The translations under genes were made by a program, and so were the position numbers. The notes beneath the pieces were generated by a model. That model did no database searches and had not been told where the DNA came from. It saw only the letters and a program-made list of their open reading frames with translations. This document shows, piece by piece, positions 1-7,465 of a DNA stretch of 13,954 nucleotides (positions are counted from its first letter, which is position 1; every line of letters starts with the position of its first letter). The stretch spans positions 1-13,954 of the forward strand of contig JAUIJQ010000025.1 of the NCBI GenBank assembly GCA_030431165.1, written 5' to 3'. Source of the DNA: Rhodothermia bacterium. Its GTDB lineage: Bacteria > Bacteroidota > Rhodothermia > Rhodothermales > JABDKH01.

Positions 1-240
1 CGGGCGGAAACAAGATCCTCGGCCTGCTGGCGCGCATGGGGCTGGTCTCGGTCCATGCCGAGCTCGACCGCGGGCTGTCGTACAGCACCGCCAAGGGCGT
101 CGAGCCGTCGAGCCCGAAGTTCGAGGCGATCGCCGATTCGATCCTCGAGCGCCGTGAGTGCGGGCACATCGTGTTCTTGCAGGCGATCGCCGGGCACCGG
201 TGGTTGAAGGAGACCCTCGAACGCCGCGGCATCGCCGGCG
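1..240 (+). CDS. Fragment of SF2 (strawberry-notch/phage-type) helicase, cut at both ends
   Basis: The plus strand is open from base 3 and reads, before and after the Met at base 36, like the helicase C-terminal region of large DEAD/DEAH proteins carried by phages and plasmids. Recognisable pieces are GLVSVHAELDRG, SSPKFEAIADSI and GHIVFLQAIAGHRWLKETL, followed by RRGIAGE. In that family the SPKF and GHIVF segments open the second RecA-like domain, which couples ATP hydrolysis to DNA translocation. The 5' part lies outside the window. The 3' part is missing because, from about base 229-245, the sequence becomes the antisense of a TPR gene. The plus frame continues to base 638, but that extension is antisense TPR sequence and not helicase. 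GC is about 69% over bases 1-240, against about 59% in the next 240. The family call rests on remembered motifs, so it is moderate. That the piece is foreign to its surroundings is clearer. Confidence 0.55.
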
Positions 241-246
241 AACACA
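228..246. other. Chimeric junction between helicase fragment and TPR gene
   Basis: Read on the plus strand, the helicase-like protein is plausible up to GIAGEH (bases 228-245). Read on the minus strand, the TPR protein is plausible down to VFAGDA (about 246-229). The short stretch between fits both proteins, and sequence on each side makes sense for only one of them. GC and the coding strand both switch here. This could be an assembly or amplification chimera using short shared sequence, or a genuine recombination scar. No direct repeats, integrase or tRNA are visible that would support site-specific integration. Confidence 0.6.
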
Positions 247-2372
247 GACCGTGGGTACCGCTCCAGCACAATTCGATACGCCGAGATCGCCCGCTCCAGT
301 TCGTTATTGTTGAAGTAGGCGTCACCGATTGCGTATTGCGCTTTTGGCGCGAGCGGGTCGGATGGCGATTCGCGAAGCAATGCTTCAAACGACTGAACCG
401 CCTGTCCGTAGCGCTGAGCCTGGAAGTGGCTGTCGCCGAGGCTGTAGCGCGCTTCTTCACGCCATCCGGAGTCACGGAAGGAGTCAAGCAGGCTCTCAAA
501 TGCGCGGACGGCACCGTCGAAGTCACCCGAGTTCTTGTACGCCTGGCCAACCTGATACTGGGCGTAGTCGTTCTGTTCGGCCGCCGCGAGCCTGTAAACG
601 CGGATTGCATTACTGTACTGCTTCAACGCGAAATATGAGTCGCCAAGGCGAAGGCGCGCATCTTCCCGGTAGGGGACGAACGAGTCCTCCGACCGGTAAC
701 GCTCGAGAAACGACTCGAACTGTTGGGCGGCGTCTGTGTACCGCGACTGTTTGAAGTACGTCCATCCGAGCGCGTAGCGGGCGGCGTCTCCGTGAACGCC
801 GCTCGGGTATTCCCGCAGGTACTGGGTAAACATGGATCCTGCGTCGCCGAACTGCTTGAGTTGAAAATGCGACTCAGCAGCCCAGAAGAGCGCCTCCTCG
901 GCCTTTGCACTGTTCGGATTGTTCTCCCGGATTGACATGAACGCCGGGATGGCTGAGGAGTAGGCCTCTGTTCGGTAGAGCGTCCAGGCGCGTTGAAATA
1001 CGATCTCGTCTTTGATTGCGGGATCAACCGCAGCGCGATCAATGGCTTCCTCGAAGTCGGCTAGGGCGGCATTGAAGTCCCCGCGAGCGACGTACGTGCT
1101 GGCTCTCAGGTTGTATGCCTGCCCACTGTACTCGCCGTCGGGGTGGCGCGACAACTGTCGGTCGAAGGCGTCGCCGGCAGCATCCCAGTTTCGATTTTCA
1201 TAATGAGCCACGCCCAGCTCGAAGAGCGCCATTTCTTCCATGACGCCGCCGGGCCAGGTGTCGGCGGTACGCTGAAACAGTGAGATGGCTTCGGGCAGTT
1301 GCGTGCCCAGTTTGCGATTGACCGCCTGATAGTAGGTGGCACGCTGCGCAAGCTCATCGTCGTATCCGTCTGCGGCGCGCGCAAATTCATCAGCCGCCCA
1401 CTGATACGCATTGGCAAAGTGGTAATTCCATCCCAACCCGTAGAGTGCGCGCCTGAAGAACGGACTGTCGGGGTAGTTCTCCGTGATGCGCCGATAGAAC
1501 ACAATTGCGTCTTCACTCTGCCGGAGCTGATTGTGCGACTCGGCTAGAAGGAAGATCGCGCGCTGCTGATCCTCACCCGTGAGGTACTCCACCTTTAATC
1601 CCGCTTCAGCAACGGCGCGCCTGTACTCGCCGAGTTCGTAGTACACCTCGGCCAACGTGATGCCGACGTTGCCGGCATGCGGCGACGACGGATACCGCGC
1701 TGACAGGGTCTCCAGCGCACGTGCTGCCTCCGCGTATCGATCACGTCGGAGTTCTGTGAAGGCCACAGCATATAACGCGGTTGGTGCCACATCAGCGGTT
1801 GGGTAAGCGTCAGCGGCACGCTGAAAGTAGGTGACGGCTTCCGATTCGCGACCCAACTTGATCATCGATTCGCCCATCCAGTACAGCGCTCGGGCTCCCT
1901 GGTTTGGCGGTGGGTCTGAGAGGAGAAACTCCTGGAACGTCGAGACGGCCGCCTCGTGATCTTCGCTCTCGTAGTAGTACTGTCCGAGTGCGAGGGTGGC
2001 TTTGCGGGCCAGGTCGTTCCCCGGGTATTCTCGCTGGAAGGAGCGGAAGAGCGTCGTAGCCGCGGCAGTTTCGCCGGCTGCCAGTCTGGACTCCGCCTCG
2101 TAGTAAAGCGCGTCGGCGGCTCTGATGTCGTTGGGATGTTCTTCCCGGAACGCCTCAAAAGCAGCCGCCGCGTGAACGTAGAGGCCGTCTGCATAGAGAC
2201 GGAACGCGTCGTCGTACTGATCGGCGGGTGACGGTAGAGTACGCTGGGCGTAGGCGCTGGAGGCGCCGAGGCCGAGCGACGCAAAGAGTGCGAGCGCGCA
2301 CGCGAAAAGTCGCAACGGCGTTCGTTGAGGGATGGGATGCCTGACCGAGGCGCGATGCGCCGGTGCAGGCAT
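228..2372 (-). CDS. Exported TPR-repeat protein, truncated at its C-terminus
   Basis: I read this minus-strand frame by hand: it is open from 2438 to base 1, with no stop before the junction. The chosen ATG at 2372 gives a basic N-terminus, a hydrophobic core (LFACALALFASLGLG) and a signal peptidase I site at AYA-Q, so the protein should be periplasmic or outer-membrane associated. A second in-frame ATG at 2387 would add MTSCS. The remaining roughly 670 residues are back-to-back tetratricopeptide units such as ALGQYYYESEDHEAAVSTF, ALYGLGWNYHFANAY and YAIGDAYFNNNELERAISAY. Units of this type resemble those in BamD and YbgF and serve as protein-binding scaffolds. No catalytic domain is seen. 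About 711 residues precede the junction. Beyond it the frame is the antisense of the helicase fragment, so the natural C-terminus is missing. Specific function and partners are unknown. It is transcribed divergently from the gene at 2603. Confidence 0.85.
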
Positions 2373-2505
2373 GCTGCAGGATGTCATCTGGCGGTGGTGG
2401 GAGTACGTTATCGCTACAGGACGCGCTATCCCGTACTTTTATTGCCCTGTTGCCATCCAGGTGGACGACACGGCGGACAAGCCGATCCAGGCGAAAGAAT
2501 CTAAC

Positions 2506-2534
2506 ACGTAACGGCCGTTAAGATTCCGTCACGT
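2506..2534. promoter_or_regulatory. Operator-like inverted repeats between divergent genes
   Basis: The 230-bp gap between the TPR gene and the small membrane-protein gene holds a perfect 12-bp palindrome, TAACGGCCGTTA (2509-2520). Overlapping it is a wider inverted repeat, ACGTAACGG (2506-2514) against CCGTCACGT (2526-2534), matching at 8 of 9 positions across an 11-base spacer. Together these make three related half-sites, as would suit a dimeric repressor acting on either gene. A further loose dyad, GTTA/TAAC, lies at 2567-2582. I could not identify a convincing promoter of either the sigma-70 or Bacteroidota -33/-7 kind. The regulator is unknown and the repeats may be chance. Confidence 0.3.
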
Positions 2535-2602
2535 TGGTGGTGGAGGCGTAAATTAGTCAAAATCTTGTTAACTACAGATAACTTCAGTCTCTACGTCACG
2601 TC

Positions 2603-2818
2603 ATGCCCACCTTTGAGAACGTCGAGGTAATTGGGCCGAACGCCGAAGTCAACCGCGGTCGTGCGAGCCACGAGTCGGCCGATTCGGCTGCTCGGGACAT
2701 CCCCGACACCGCGCCAATTGCTCAGTCGCGACCTGATTGGCTGAAATCCAACCGCCGCCTCGCTATCTTTGGAGCGTTCGCAGTAGGGGTGTTTCTCGGC
2801 GCGCTCGCACGGTCGTAA
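2603..2818 (+). CDS. Small single-span membrane protein, DUF883/YqjD-like tail
   Basis: This is a 71-residue protein. Its first 45 or so residues are polar and acidic, with no recognisable fold. The end is a basic anchor (DWLKSNRRL, residues 45-53) followed by one glycine-rich transmembrane helix (about 52-69, AIFGAFAVGVFLGALAR). The sequence stops right after the helix. That arrangement, soluble N-terminus then a C-terminal GxxxG-like anchor with VGVFLGAL, resembles the ElaB/YqjD/DUF883 group, whose E. coli members are inner-membrane proteins that can bind ribosomes in stationary phase. The full DUF883 coiled-coil is absent, so the resemblance covers only the tail. The next gene, 56 bp downstream, carries the same kind of helix, so the two look like a related pair. 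The upstream region lacks a Shine-Dalgarno sequence. Confidence 0.6.
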   Translation: MPTFENVEVIGPNAEVNRGRASHESADSAARDIPDTAPIAQSRPDWLKSNRRLAIFGAFAVGVFLGALARS

Positions 2819-2874
2819 CAGATTGCGCGGTCTTGCGACCCGGCCCCGATCTTGCCAGACATCGACCCACCACC

Positions 2875-3417
2875 ATGGAAAGTCCGCCGATCCCCGACGA
2901 GATGGATGTAGACCTGGACGCAACGGAGACATCGGACACTCTGGAGACAATGGATACTATGGAGACAATCGATACGCCCGAAGATTCTTCGCCATTTGAG
3001 GGGCTGTCGGATCTTGCCGGCCGGCTGAATCTCCGTGATCTCGATTTTGAGGAGCTTGCAGCGTCAGGTGGTCGGTGGGTACGCGAACACCCGTTGGTAT
3101 CAGTCGGCGTTGCTGCCGGGGTTGGATTTGTTCTCGGTGCTCTCGTTTGTGACCGTTCCAGCCGCCCTGACGACACCGGTAGCGTTATCAGGCAGGCCGC
3201 GGCCGACGTTGGACGCGAACTGGAATCCCAGGCTCTGGGTATCCGACGCGCCGCTGCCGAGAAGCTGGCGACGGCAGCGTCCAGCGTGGTTGATCCCGAC
3301 AGCAAGGCAAGAACCGCGGCCGCTCATGCTGCGGAATCCGTGACCGATACCCTCAGGACGGCCGTAGCCGCACTCGCCATGAACAAGCTGGGCGAGTGGC
3401 TGCGTCGCGCCGTTTAG
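2875..3417 (+). CDS. Membrane protein with DUF883-type helix and long amphipathic tail
   Basis: A 180-residue protein, starting at the ATG at 2875. The frame is open further upstream to 2737, but that would overlap the preceding gene and adds nothing recognisable. Residues 1-45 are very acidic and include three six-residue repeats of the form ET-x-DT-x (residues 18-35). Residues 65-92 hold RWVREHPLVSVGVAAGVGF and the rest of a transmembrane helix, very close to the DUF883/YqjD tail pattern (vREnPw.svgiAAGvGfllG). Unlike that family, about 85 residues follow the helix. They are rich in Ala, Arg and Glu and look like a long amphipathic helix (about 103-175), perhaps lying on the membrane or forming a coiled coil. 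Function is unknown; a membrane-organising or stress-related role is possible. The PfkB gene begins 45 bp downstream. Confidence 0.65.
   Translation: MESPPIPDEMDVDLDATETSDTLETMDTMETIDTPEDSSPFEGLSDLAGRLNLRDLDFEELAASGGRWVREHPLVSVGVAAGVGFVLGALVCDRSSRPDDTGSVIRQAAADVGRELESQALGIRRAAAEKLATAASSVVDPDSKARTAAAHAAESVTDTLRTAVAALAMNKLGEWLRRAV
2926..2979 (+). repeat. Three in-frame 18-bp tandem repeats
   Basis: Three consecutive 18-bp units (2926-2943, 2944-2961, 2962-2979) each begin GAGACA and encode ETSDTL, ETMDTM and ETIDTP. The second and third share GAGACAAT followed by GATAC. The spacing is exact and in frame, so it lengthens an acidic, probably unstructured N-terminal segment without breaking the gene. 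It could vary in copy number between strains. Confidence 0.7.
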
Positions 3418-3462
3418 CCACCACTGTAAACAGGCGCCACCGGTCGGCGCACCACCGTTCCC

Positions 3463-4395
3463 ATGCAGATTATCGTTGTAGGCACCGTTGCGTTTGATTC
3501 AATCGAGACGCCTTTCGGGTCAGTAGACAAGATCCTTGGCGGAAGCGCTGTATACATAACCCTTTCGGCCCGATTCTTCTGCCCGAAAGTCGGCCTCGTA
3601 GCAGTTGTTGGCGGTGATTTCCCCGAAGAGAACATCGAACTGCTCAGGTCGCGAGACATCGACGTTACCGGATTGCAGGTCATTGAAGACGAAGACACGT
3701 TCTTCTGGGCCGGCAAGTACCACTACGACCTCAACGAGCGGGAGACGCTGGCGACGCATCTCAATGTCCTGACCAGCTTTGAGCCCGTTGTGCCCGAGGC
3801 CTACACAAATGGATCGATCGTCTGCCTCGGCAACCTTGACCCGACTGTGCAGCAGTCGGTGCTCAAACAGGCCGCCAGCCCTCGTCTCGCCATCATGGAC
3901 ACGATGAACTTCTGGATCGATCAGACGCCCGATGCGCTTCGTGAGACGCTGGCGCTCGTTGACTCCCTGATCATCAATGATTCGGAGGCTCGGCAGTTGT
4001 CGGGAGAAGCCAACCTCGTACGGGCCGCAGCAGTCATTCGCGGGATGGGGCCGAGGAAGCTTGTCATCAAGAAGGGTGAACACGGGGCCCTGCTGTTCAC
4101 AGACGAGGGCGTCTTCAGTGCGCCGGCTTATCCGCTCGAAGACATTCATGACCCAACAGGCGCAGGTGACTCGTTCATGGGCGGCCTTGTAGGCTACCTT
4201 GCAGCGCGTGGGGACCTGAGCGTCGAATCTTTCAAGAGTGCCGTAGTTTACGGCAGTGCCGTTGCATCGTACTGCGTCGAGAGATTTGGCCCCCAACGAC
4301 TTCTTGAGATCACCCACGCGGATATCGAACGTCGCGTTGACGACTTCCGGACCATCGCCGAGATACCAGCGCCGGCTTCTGTTTTCGAAGCCTAG
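3463..4395 (+). CDS. PfkB/ribokinase-family sugar or nucleoside kinase
   Basis: A cytoplasmic 310-residue ATP-dependent kinase of normal length for the PfkB family. It starts MQIIVVGTVAFDSI, the usual first strand, with the Gly-Gly of the substrate pocket at residues 26-27 (ILGGSAVY). The family signature DPTGAGDSFMGG lies at residues 230-241, where D236 is the expected catalytic base and GAGD forms the anion hole. VIKKGEHGALL (201-211) is the strand before the ATP site. DTMNFWIDQT at 146-155 appears conserved in the uncharacterised sugar kinases of this lineage, as I recall them. The phosphorylated substrate cannot be told from sequence; ribose, a nucleoside, fructose or another sugar are all open. 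The start of the downstream cytochrome gene probably lies inside the end of this gene, so the two may be translationally coupled. No Shine-Dalgarno sequence precedes the ATG. Confidence 0.85.
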   Translation: MQIIVVGTVAFDSIETPFGSVDKILGGSAVYITLSARFFCPKVGLVAVVGGDFPEENIELLRSRDIDVTGLQVIEDEDTFFWAGKYHYDLNERETLATHLNVLTSFEPVVPEAYTNGSIVCLGNLDPTVQQSVLKQAASPRLAIMDTMNFWIDQTPDALRETLALVDSLIINDSEARQLSGEANLVRAAAVIRGMGPRKLVIKKGEHGALLFTDEGVFSAPAYPLEDIHDPTGAGDSFMGGLVGYLAARGDLSVESFKSAVVYGSAVASYCVERFGPQRLLEITHADIERRVDDFRTIAEIPAPASVFEA

Positions 4396-6466
4396 CACCT
4401 CCGGCTGTTGGCCGTCGCCAGATCGGCTTCTTGTGCTGGTCGTGTTCTTGTTGGCGGCAGGATGTTCGACCAACGATGACGCCACACGTGTGCCGGCAGA
4501 TGCCGTGGTGACCACGGCAGCGTCGCAGTCAGTACCCGACGTCACGTGCGCATCCTGTCACGAAGACGTCTATCACTCCTATGATCAAACGGGCATGGGG
4601 CGATCCATGTCCAAGTTTGATCCGTTGAACGCGCCAGAGCAGTTCGACAATGCGGTTGTCTACAATGCCGCATCGTCGACATACTACGAATCGTTTCTGA
4701 ACGGGGACTCTCTGTTCCAGCGATCATGGCGGCTCGACGACGCGGGTGAACGCTATGCAGAACGTGTGCTTCCGGCCGACCTTGTGGTGGGCTCCGGCAA
4801 CGCAACGCGCTCGTACCTGACCGAGGTGAATGGTCGGTATACGGAAATGCCGCTAACGTGGTACATCGATCGCGCAGCCTGGGACGTTAGTCCGGGCTAC
4901 GATCAACGCGACCAGGGATTTGCGCGACCGATCAATCTGGAATGCATGACGTGTCACAACGCAACGCCGACGTATTCACCGCACACGGTGAATCACTATC
5001 CGGAAGTTCCGCTTGGCATCGGGTGTGAGCGTTGTCATGGTGCGGGTGGGACACACGTGGAGCGCGCACTTGCCGGCCTCGTCGAGGATCGGGACAGTAC
5101 CATTGTAAACCCGGCGGCACTCGATCGCGACCGTCAACTATCGGTGTGCCAGCAATGCCACCTCACGGGCATTTCTGTTTTTGCGGATGGCGAGGATCCG
5201 ACAACGTTTGAGCCAGGAATGCTACTGGCAGCCCACCGTTCGGTGTTTGCGGAAGTCGAAGAATCAACGCCGGGTGCCCGATTTGGAATTGCCTCGCATG
5301 GCGTGCGGCTCGCGCAGAGCGAATGCTTCAAGCTGTCCGAGATGACCTGCACCACGTGTCACGATCCGCACCAGCCCGTTGCTTCACTCGATCCGGATTG
5401 GTTTAACGCCCGGTGCCAGGACTGCCATCAGGACGAACCCGCATCAACGACCTGTGCGCGCCCCGTGTCAGATCCCGCAGATCGGCTGACGGGCAACTGC
5501 GCGGGTTGCCACATGCAGAAAGGGGGGACCAGCGATATTCCGCATGTCACCTTTACTGACCACTGGATCCGTCCGGTACGAACCGGTGCGCCGCCGGCCG
5601 GTCCCATCGATTTTTCGGTTCGCAGACCCGATCCACTTACCCTTGTTCCTGTCGCTCAATCGGAGGCTTCCCGCAGCAACGCGCGTGTCGCTGACCTCGA
5701 GACGGCGATCGCTTACTTTGAGTTCTACGAGACGGTACATCAGCTTCCTGCTTATCTGGACTCTGTTATCACACTGACGTCCAGTGCGTTTGATTCCGGA
5801 TTGGACAGGGTCGACGCACGCCTCGCCCGGGGCAAAGCGCACCTGGAGCGTGGTGAGTTCGCTCAGGCTGTAGAACATCTCGCGTCGGGTGCGGCGGCAG
5901 ACCCTGCAAATGCGACAATTGCGTACTGGCACGCCGTGTCGCTGCAGCGCGCTGACCTGCTTGAGCAGGCGCTGACAGAAATCAGCCGGGCGGTCACCAC
6001 CCAGCCACTTTTTGCCGAGGCACACCTGAAGCGTGGAGACCTGCTTTCAGCCCTGGGCCGGTTCGATGAGGCGGTTGCCGCGTATCGTCGCGTGATCGAC
6101 CTCGACCCTGAACATCAGGCTGAAGCCTACAACAACGTCGGATTTCTCTACCTGCAGCAAAATGCAATCGCTGAAGGGGTGGCGATGATCGACAAAAGCC
6201 TCACCATTGACCCCGACGGTGTTGTAGCCCTGGTGAATGCTGCCACGGCACGCATGATACTGGCGCAATGGTCAGACGCTGAACCGTATCTCTTGCGCGC
6301 ACTCGCAATTGATGACACGATGATCGGGGCATACGGCAATCTTGGCGTCGTGTACATGGAGACGGGACGGCGCGCCGAAGCCAGGCGAATGTTCCAGAAG
6401 GTCCTTGAGTTGACGCCCGGCGATCCACGTGCACAGGCAATGTTGCTCGAACTTGATCGCGAATAA
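4337..6466 (+). CDS. Seven-haem cytochrome c with C-terminal TPR domain, probable lipoprotein
   Basis: An exported electron-transfer protein of about 709 residues from the start chosen here. Seven CxxCH haem sites lie at residues 71-75 (CASCH), 203-207, 230-234, 271-275, 338-342 (CTTCH, followed by DPH), 360-364 and 388-392 (CAGCH). Spacing and the ECFKLSEMTCTTCHDPH segment recall the cytochrome c554-like multihaem proteins that carry TPRs. Residues from about 494 to the end form about six TPR units (for example AYNNVGFLYLQQNAIAEG), a likely docking platform. The N-terminus has RR, then LLVLVVFLLAAGC, a good lipobox with Cys43. The start is uncertain. After the PfkB stop the only in-frame start is GTG 4433, which leaves just 10 residues before that Cys and no positive charge. 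TTG 4337 gives a proper signal peptide and overlaps PfkB by 59 bases; ATG 4256 overlaps by 140. Four bases separate the stop from the next gene. Confidence 0.85.
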   Translation: MTTSGPSPRYQRRLLFSKPSTSGCWPSPDRLLVLVVFLLAAGCSTNDDATRVPADAVVTTAASQSVPDVTCASCHEDVYHSYDQTGMGRSMSKFDPLNAPEQFDNAVVYNAASSTYYESFLNGDSLFQRSWRLDDAGERYAERVLPADLVVGSGNATRSYLTEVNGRYTEMPLTWYIDRAAWDVSPGYDQRDQGFARPINLECMTCHNATPTYSPHTVNHYPEVPLGIGCERCHGAGGTHVERALAGLVEDRDSTIVNPAALDRDRQLSVCQQCHLTGISVFADGEDPTTFEPGMLLAAHRSVFAEVEESTPGARFGIASHGVRLAQSECFKLSEMTCTTCHDPHQPVASLDPDWFNARCQDCHQDEPASTTCARPVSDPADRLTGNCAGCHMQKGGTSDIPHVTFTDHWIRPVRTGAPPAGPIDFSVRRPDPLTLVPVAQSEASRSNARVADLETAIAYFEFYETVHQLPAYLDSVITLTSSAFDSGLDRVDARLARGKAHLERGEFAQAVEHLASGAAADPANATIAYWHAVSLQRADLLEQALTEISRAVTTQPLFAEAHLKRGDLLSALGRFDEAVAAYRRVIDLDPEHQAEAYNNVGFLYLQQNAIAEGVAMIDKSLTIDPDGVVALVNAATARMILAQWSDAEPYLLRALAIDDTMIGAYGNLGVVYMETGRRAEARRMFQKVLELTPGDPRAQAMLLELDRE

Positions 6467-6470
6467 CTCG

Positions 6471-7451
6471 ATGTACACCCCGCCATCAGGGAAATCAACC
6501 TGCCTGTCTGTGCTGCTTGCCGCGATGCTGCTTGCCGCGTTGGTGCTTCCGAATGTTGGCTGCCGGTCGGGGTCATCTGCCGAAGCGCTTGTGGTCGATA
6601 TCGGTAAGCGCAATCCCGAGCAGCTCATGCGTTTCTATCTCGGTGCGATTGATGGCGTCGGCGGCGACTCGTTGCTCACCACCGACGGACGGCGGGTGGC
6701 CGTCCGTGGCGACAGGATTGAAGCGCTGACTGGATACCGCGCTGACACGAACAGCGATGGACGCCTGGACTGGGACGAGACGGTTGCGCTCGTTGCTGTT
6801 ACGTACCGTGCCGGGGAGCGCTACCCGGCGACGCGGGACGAACTGGAGGCTCAGACTGACTACCGCAACGACGACGTGAGTTTTACGGTTGATTTGCAGG
6901 GTACCATGACCGTCGCGACGCGACGCATTTTTGTCCCGATGTCCGCTCTGCGTGCCGCTGTTGCGTCGGTTGATCCGGCCAACCCCCGCGTGATGTATCC
7001 GGTGTCTACGACCATAGTTGGCGAACACTGGCTTGATAATGCGCTGGCAGAAACGACGGTCATGACAAAGCGCCAGGATGGATTCTGGGATTACTACGTG
7101 TACAACGCGTCGGGGCAGCTCGCCGATAGCACGTCCACGGAGCCCCGTCCGTTGCAGTCTCCGACCCAGTGCGCGGGCTGTCACTTTGGTTCACGCACGT
7201 TCGAACCGGAGAAAAGCTTCCCGGCGCCGGCTCGACCGGGACCCGACGGACCGCGACAGTTTGTCTCAGACGTTCCGCGGGTTTCGCCGGATGTTGTGGC
7301 ATTCTTTGACGAGCACCGGCGGCGCAGTGACACGGTCCTCGGAATTTATGCCACGTTGTTTGTTGGTCAACTGCAGGAAATGGCTGCAGCCGGCAACATA
7401 TCTGACTCCGACAGGCGTATCTTGGCGACCTTGTTTGGCGAAGGTGAATAG
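6471..7451 (+). CDS. Probable lipoprotein with EF-hand loop and single haem c site
   Basis: A 326-residue exported protein of no family I recognise. Residues 1-30 form a signal sequence with hydrophobic VLLAAMLLAALVL and Cys31 preceded by Gly. The lipobox is imperfect (NVGC), so lipidation is likely but not sure. Residues 92-103, DTNSDGRLDWDE, match the EF-hand calcium loop exactly at positions 1, 3, 5, 6, 9 and 12. One haem c site, CAGCH, lies at 234-238, followed by FGSRTFEPEKSF. Between them is a stretch predicted to be soluble, with no clear fold (FWDYYVYNASGQLADS and similar). The ATG at 6471 lies 4 bp after the multihaem cytochrome stop, so the pair is almost certainly cotranscribed and the proteins may exchange electrons in the periplasm or at the outer membrane. 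The frame is open upstream to 6429, inside the cytochrome gene; the later ATG fits the signal peptide. Confidence 0.75.
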   Translation: MYTPPSGKSTCLSVLLAAMLLAALVLPNVGCRSGSSAEALVVDIGKRNPEQLMRFYLGAIDGVGGDSLLTTDGRRVAVRGDRIEALTGYRADTNSDGRLDWDETVALVAVTYRAGERYPATRDELEAQTDYRNDDVSFTVDLQGTMTVATRRIFVPMSALRAAVASVDPANPRVMYPVSTTIVGEHWLDNALAETTVMTKRQDGFWDYYVYNASGQLADSTSTEPRPLQSPTQCAGCHFGSRTFEPEKSFPAPARPGPDGPRQFVSDVPRVSPDVVAFFDEHRRRSDTVLGIYATLFVGQLQEMAAAGNISDSDRRILATLFGEGE

Positions 7452-7465
7452 CCAGAGATCGTTAC

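Noticed and set aside
36..638. A 200-residue plus-strand open frame
   Set aside because: Only the part up to about base 245 is helicase-like. The rest is the antisense of the TPR gene, so it is not one real protein.
623..2284. Several 74-140-residue minus-strand open frames in a row
   Set aside because: They are rich in Arg, Ser, Thr and Pro and lie in other frames of the TPR gene, whose own frame is continuous across the whole stretch.
2534..2556. TTG followed by TAAATTAG, considered as a Bacteroidota -33/-7 promoter for the gene at 2603
   Set aside because: The spacing between the two elements is about 12 bases, far short of the usual 19 or so, and TAAATTAG has a mismatch.
3434..3450. Hairpin GCGCC-accggtc-GGCGC between the DUF883-like gene and the PfkB gene, considered as a terminator
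   Set aside because: The stem is only 5 bp and no T-run follows, so it does not qualify as an intrinsic terminator.
3520..4545. A 341-residue minus-strand open frame antisense to the PfkB kinase
   Set aside because: Its translation has no recognisable domain, while the plus strand gives a complete PfkB protein with its catalytic signature.
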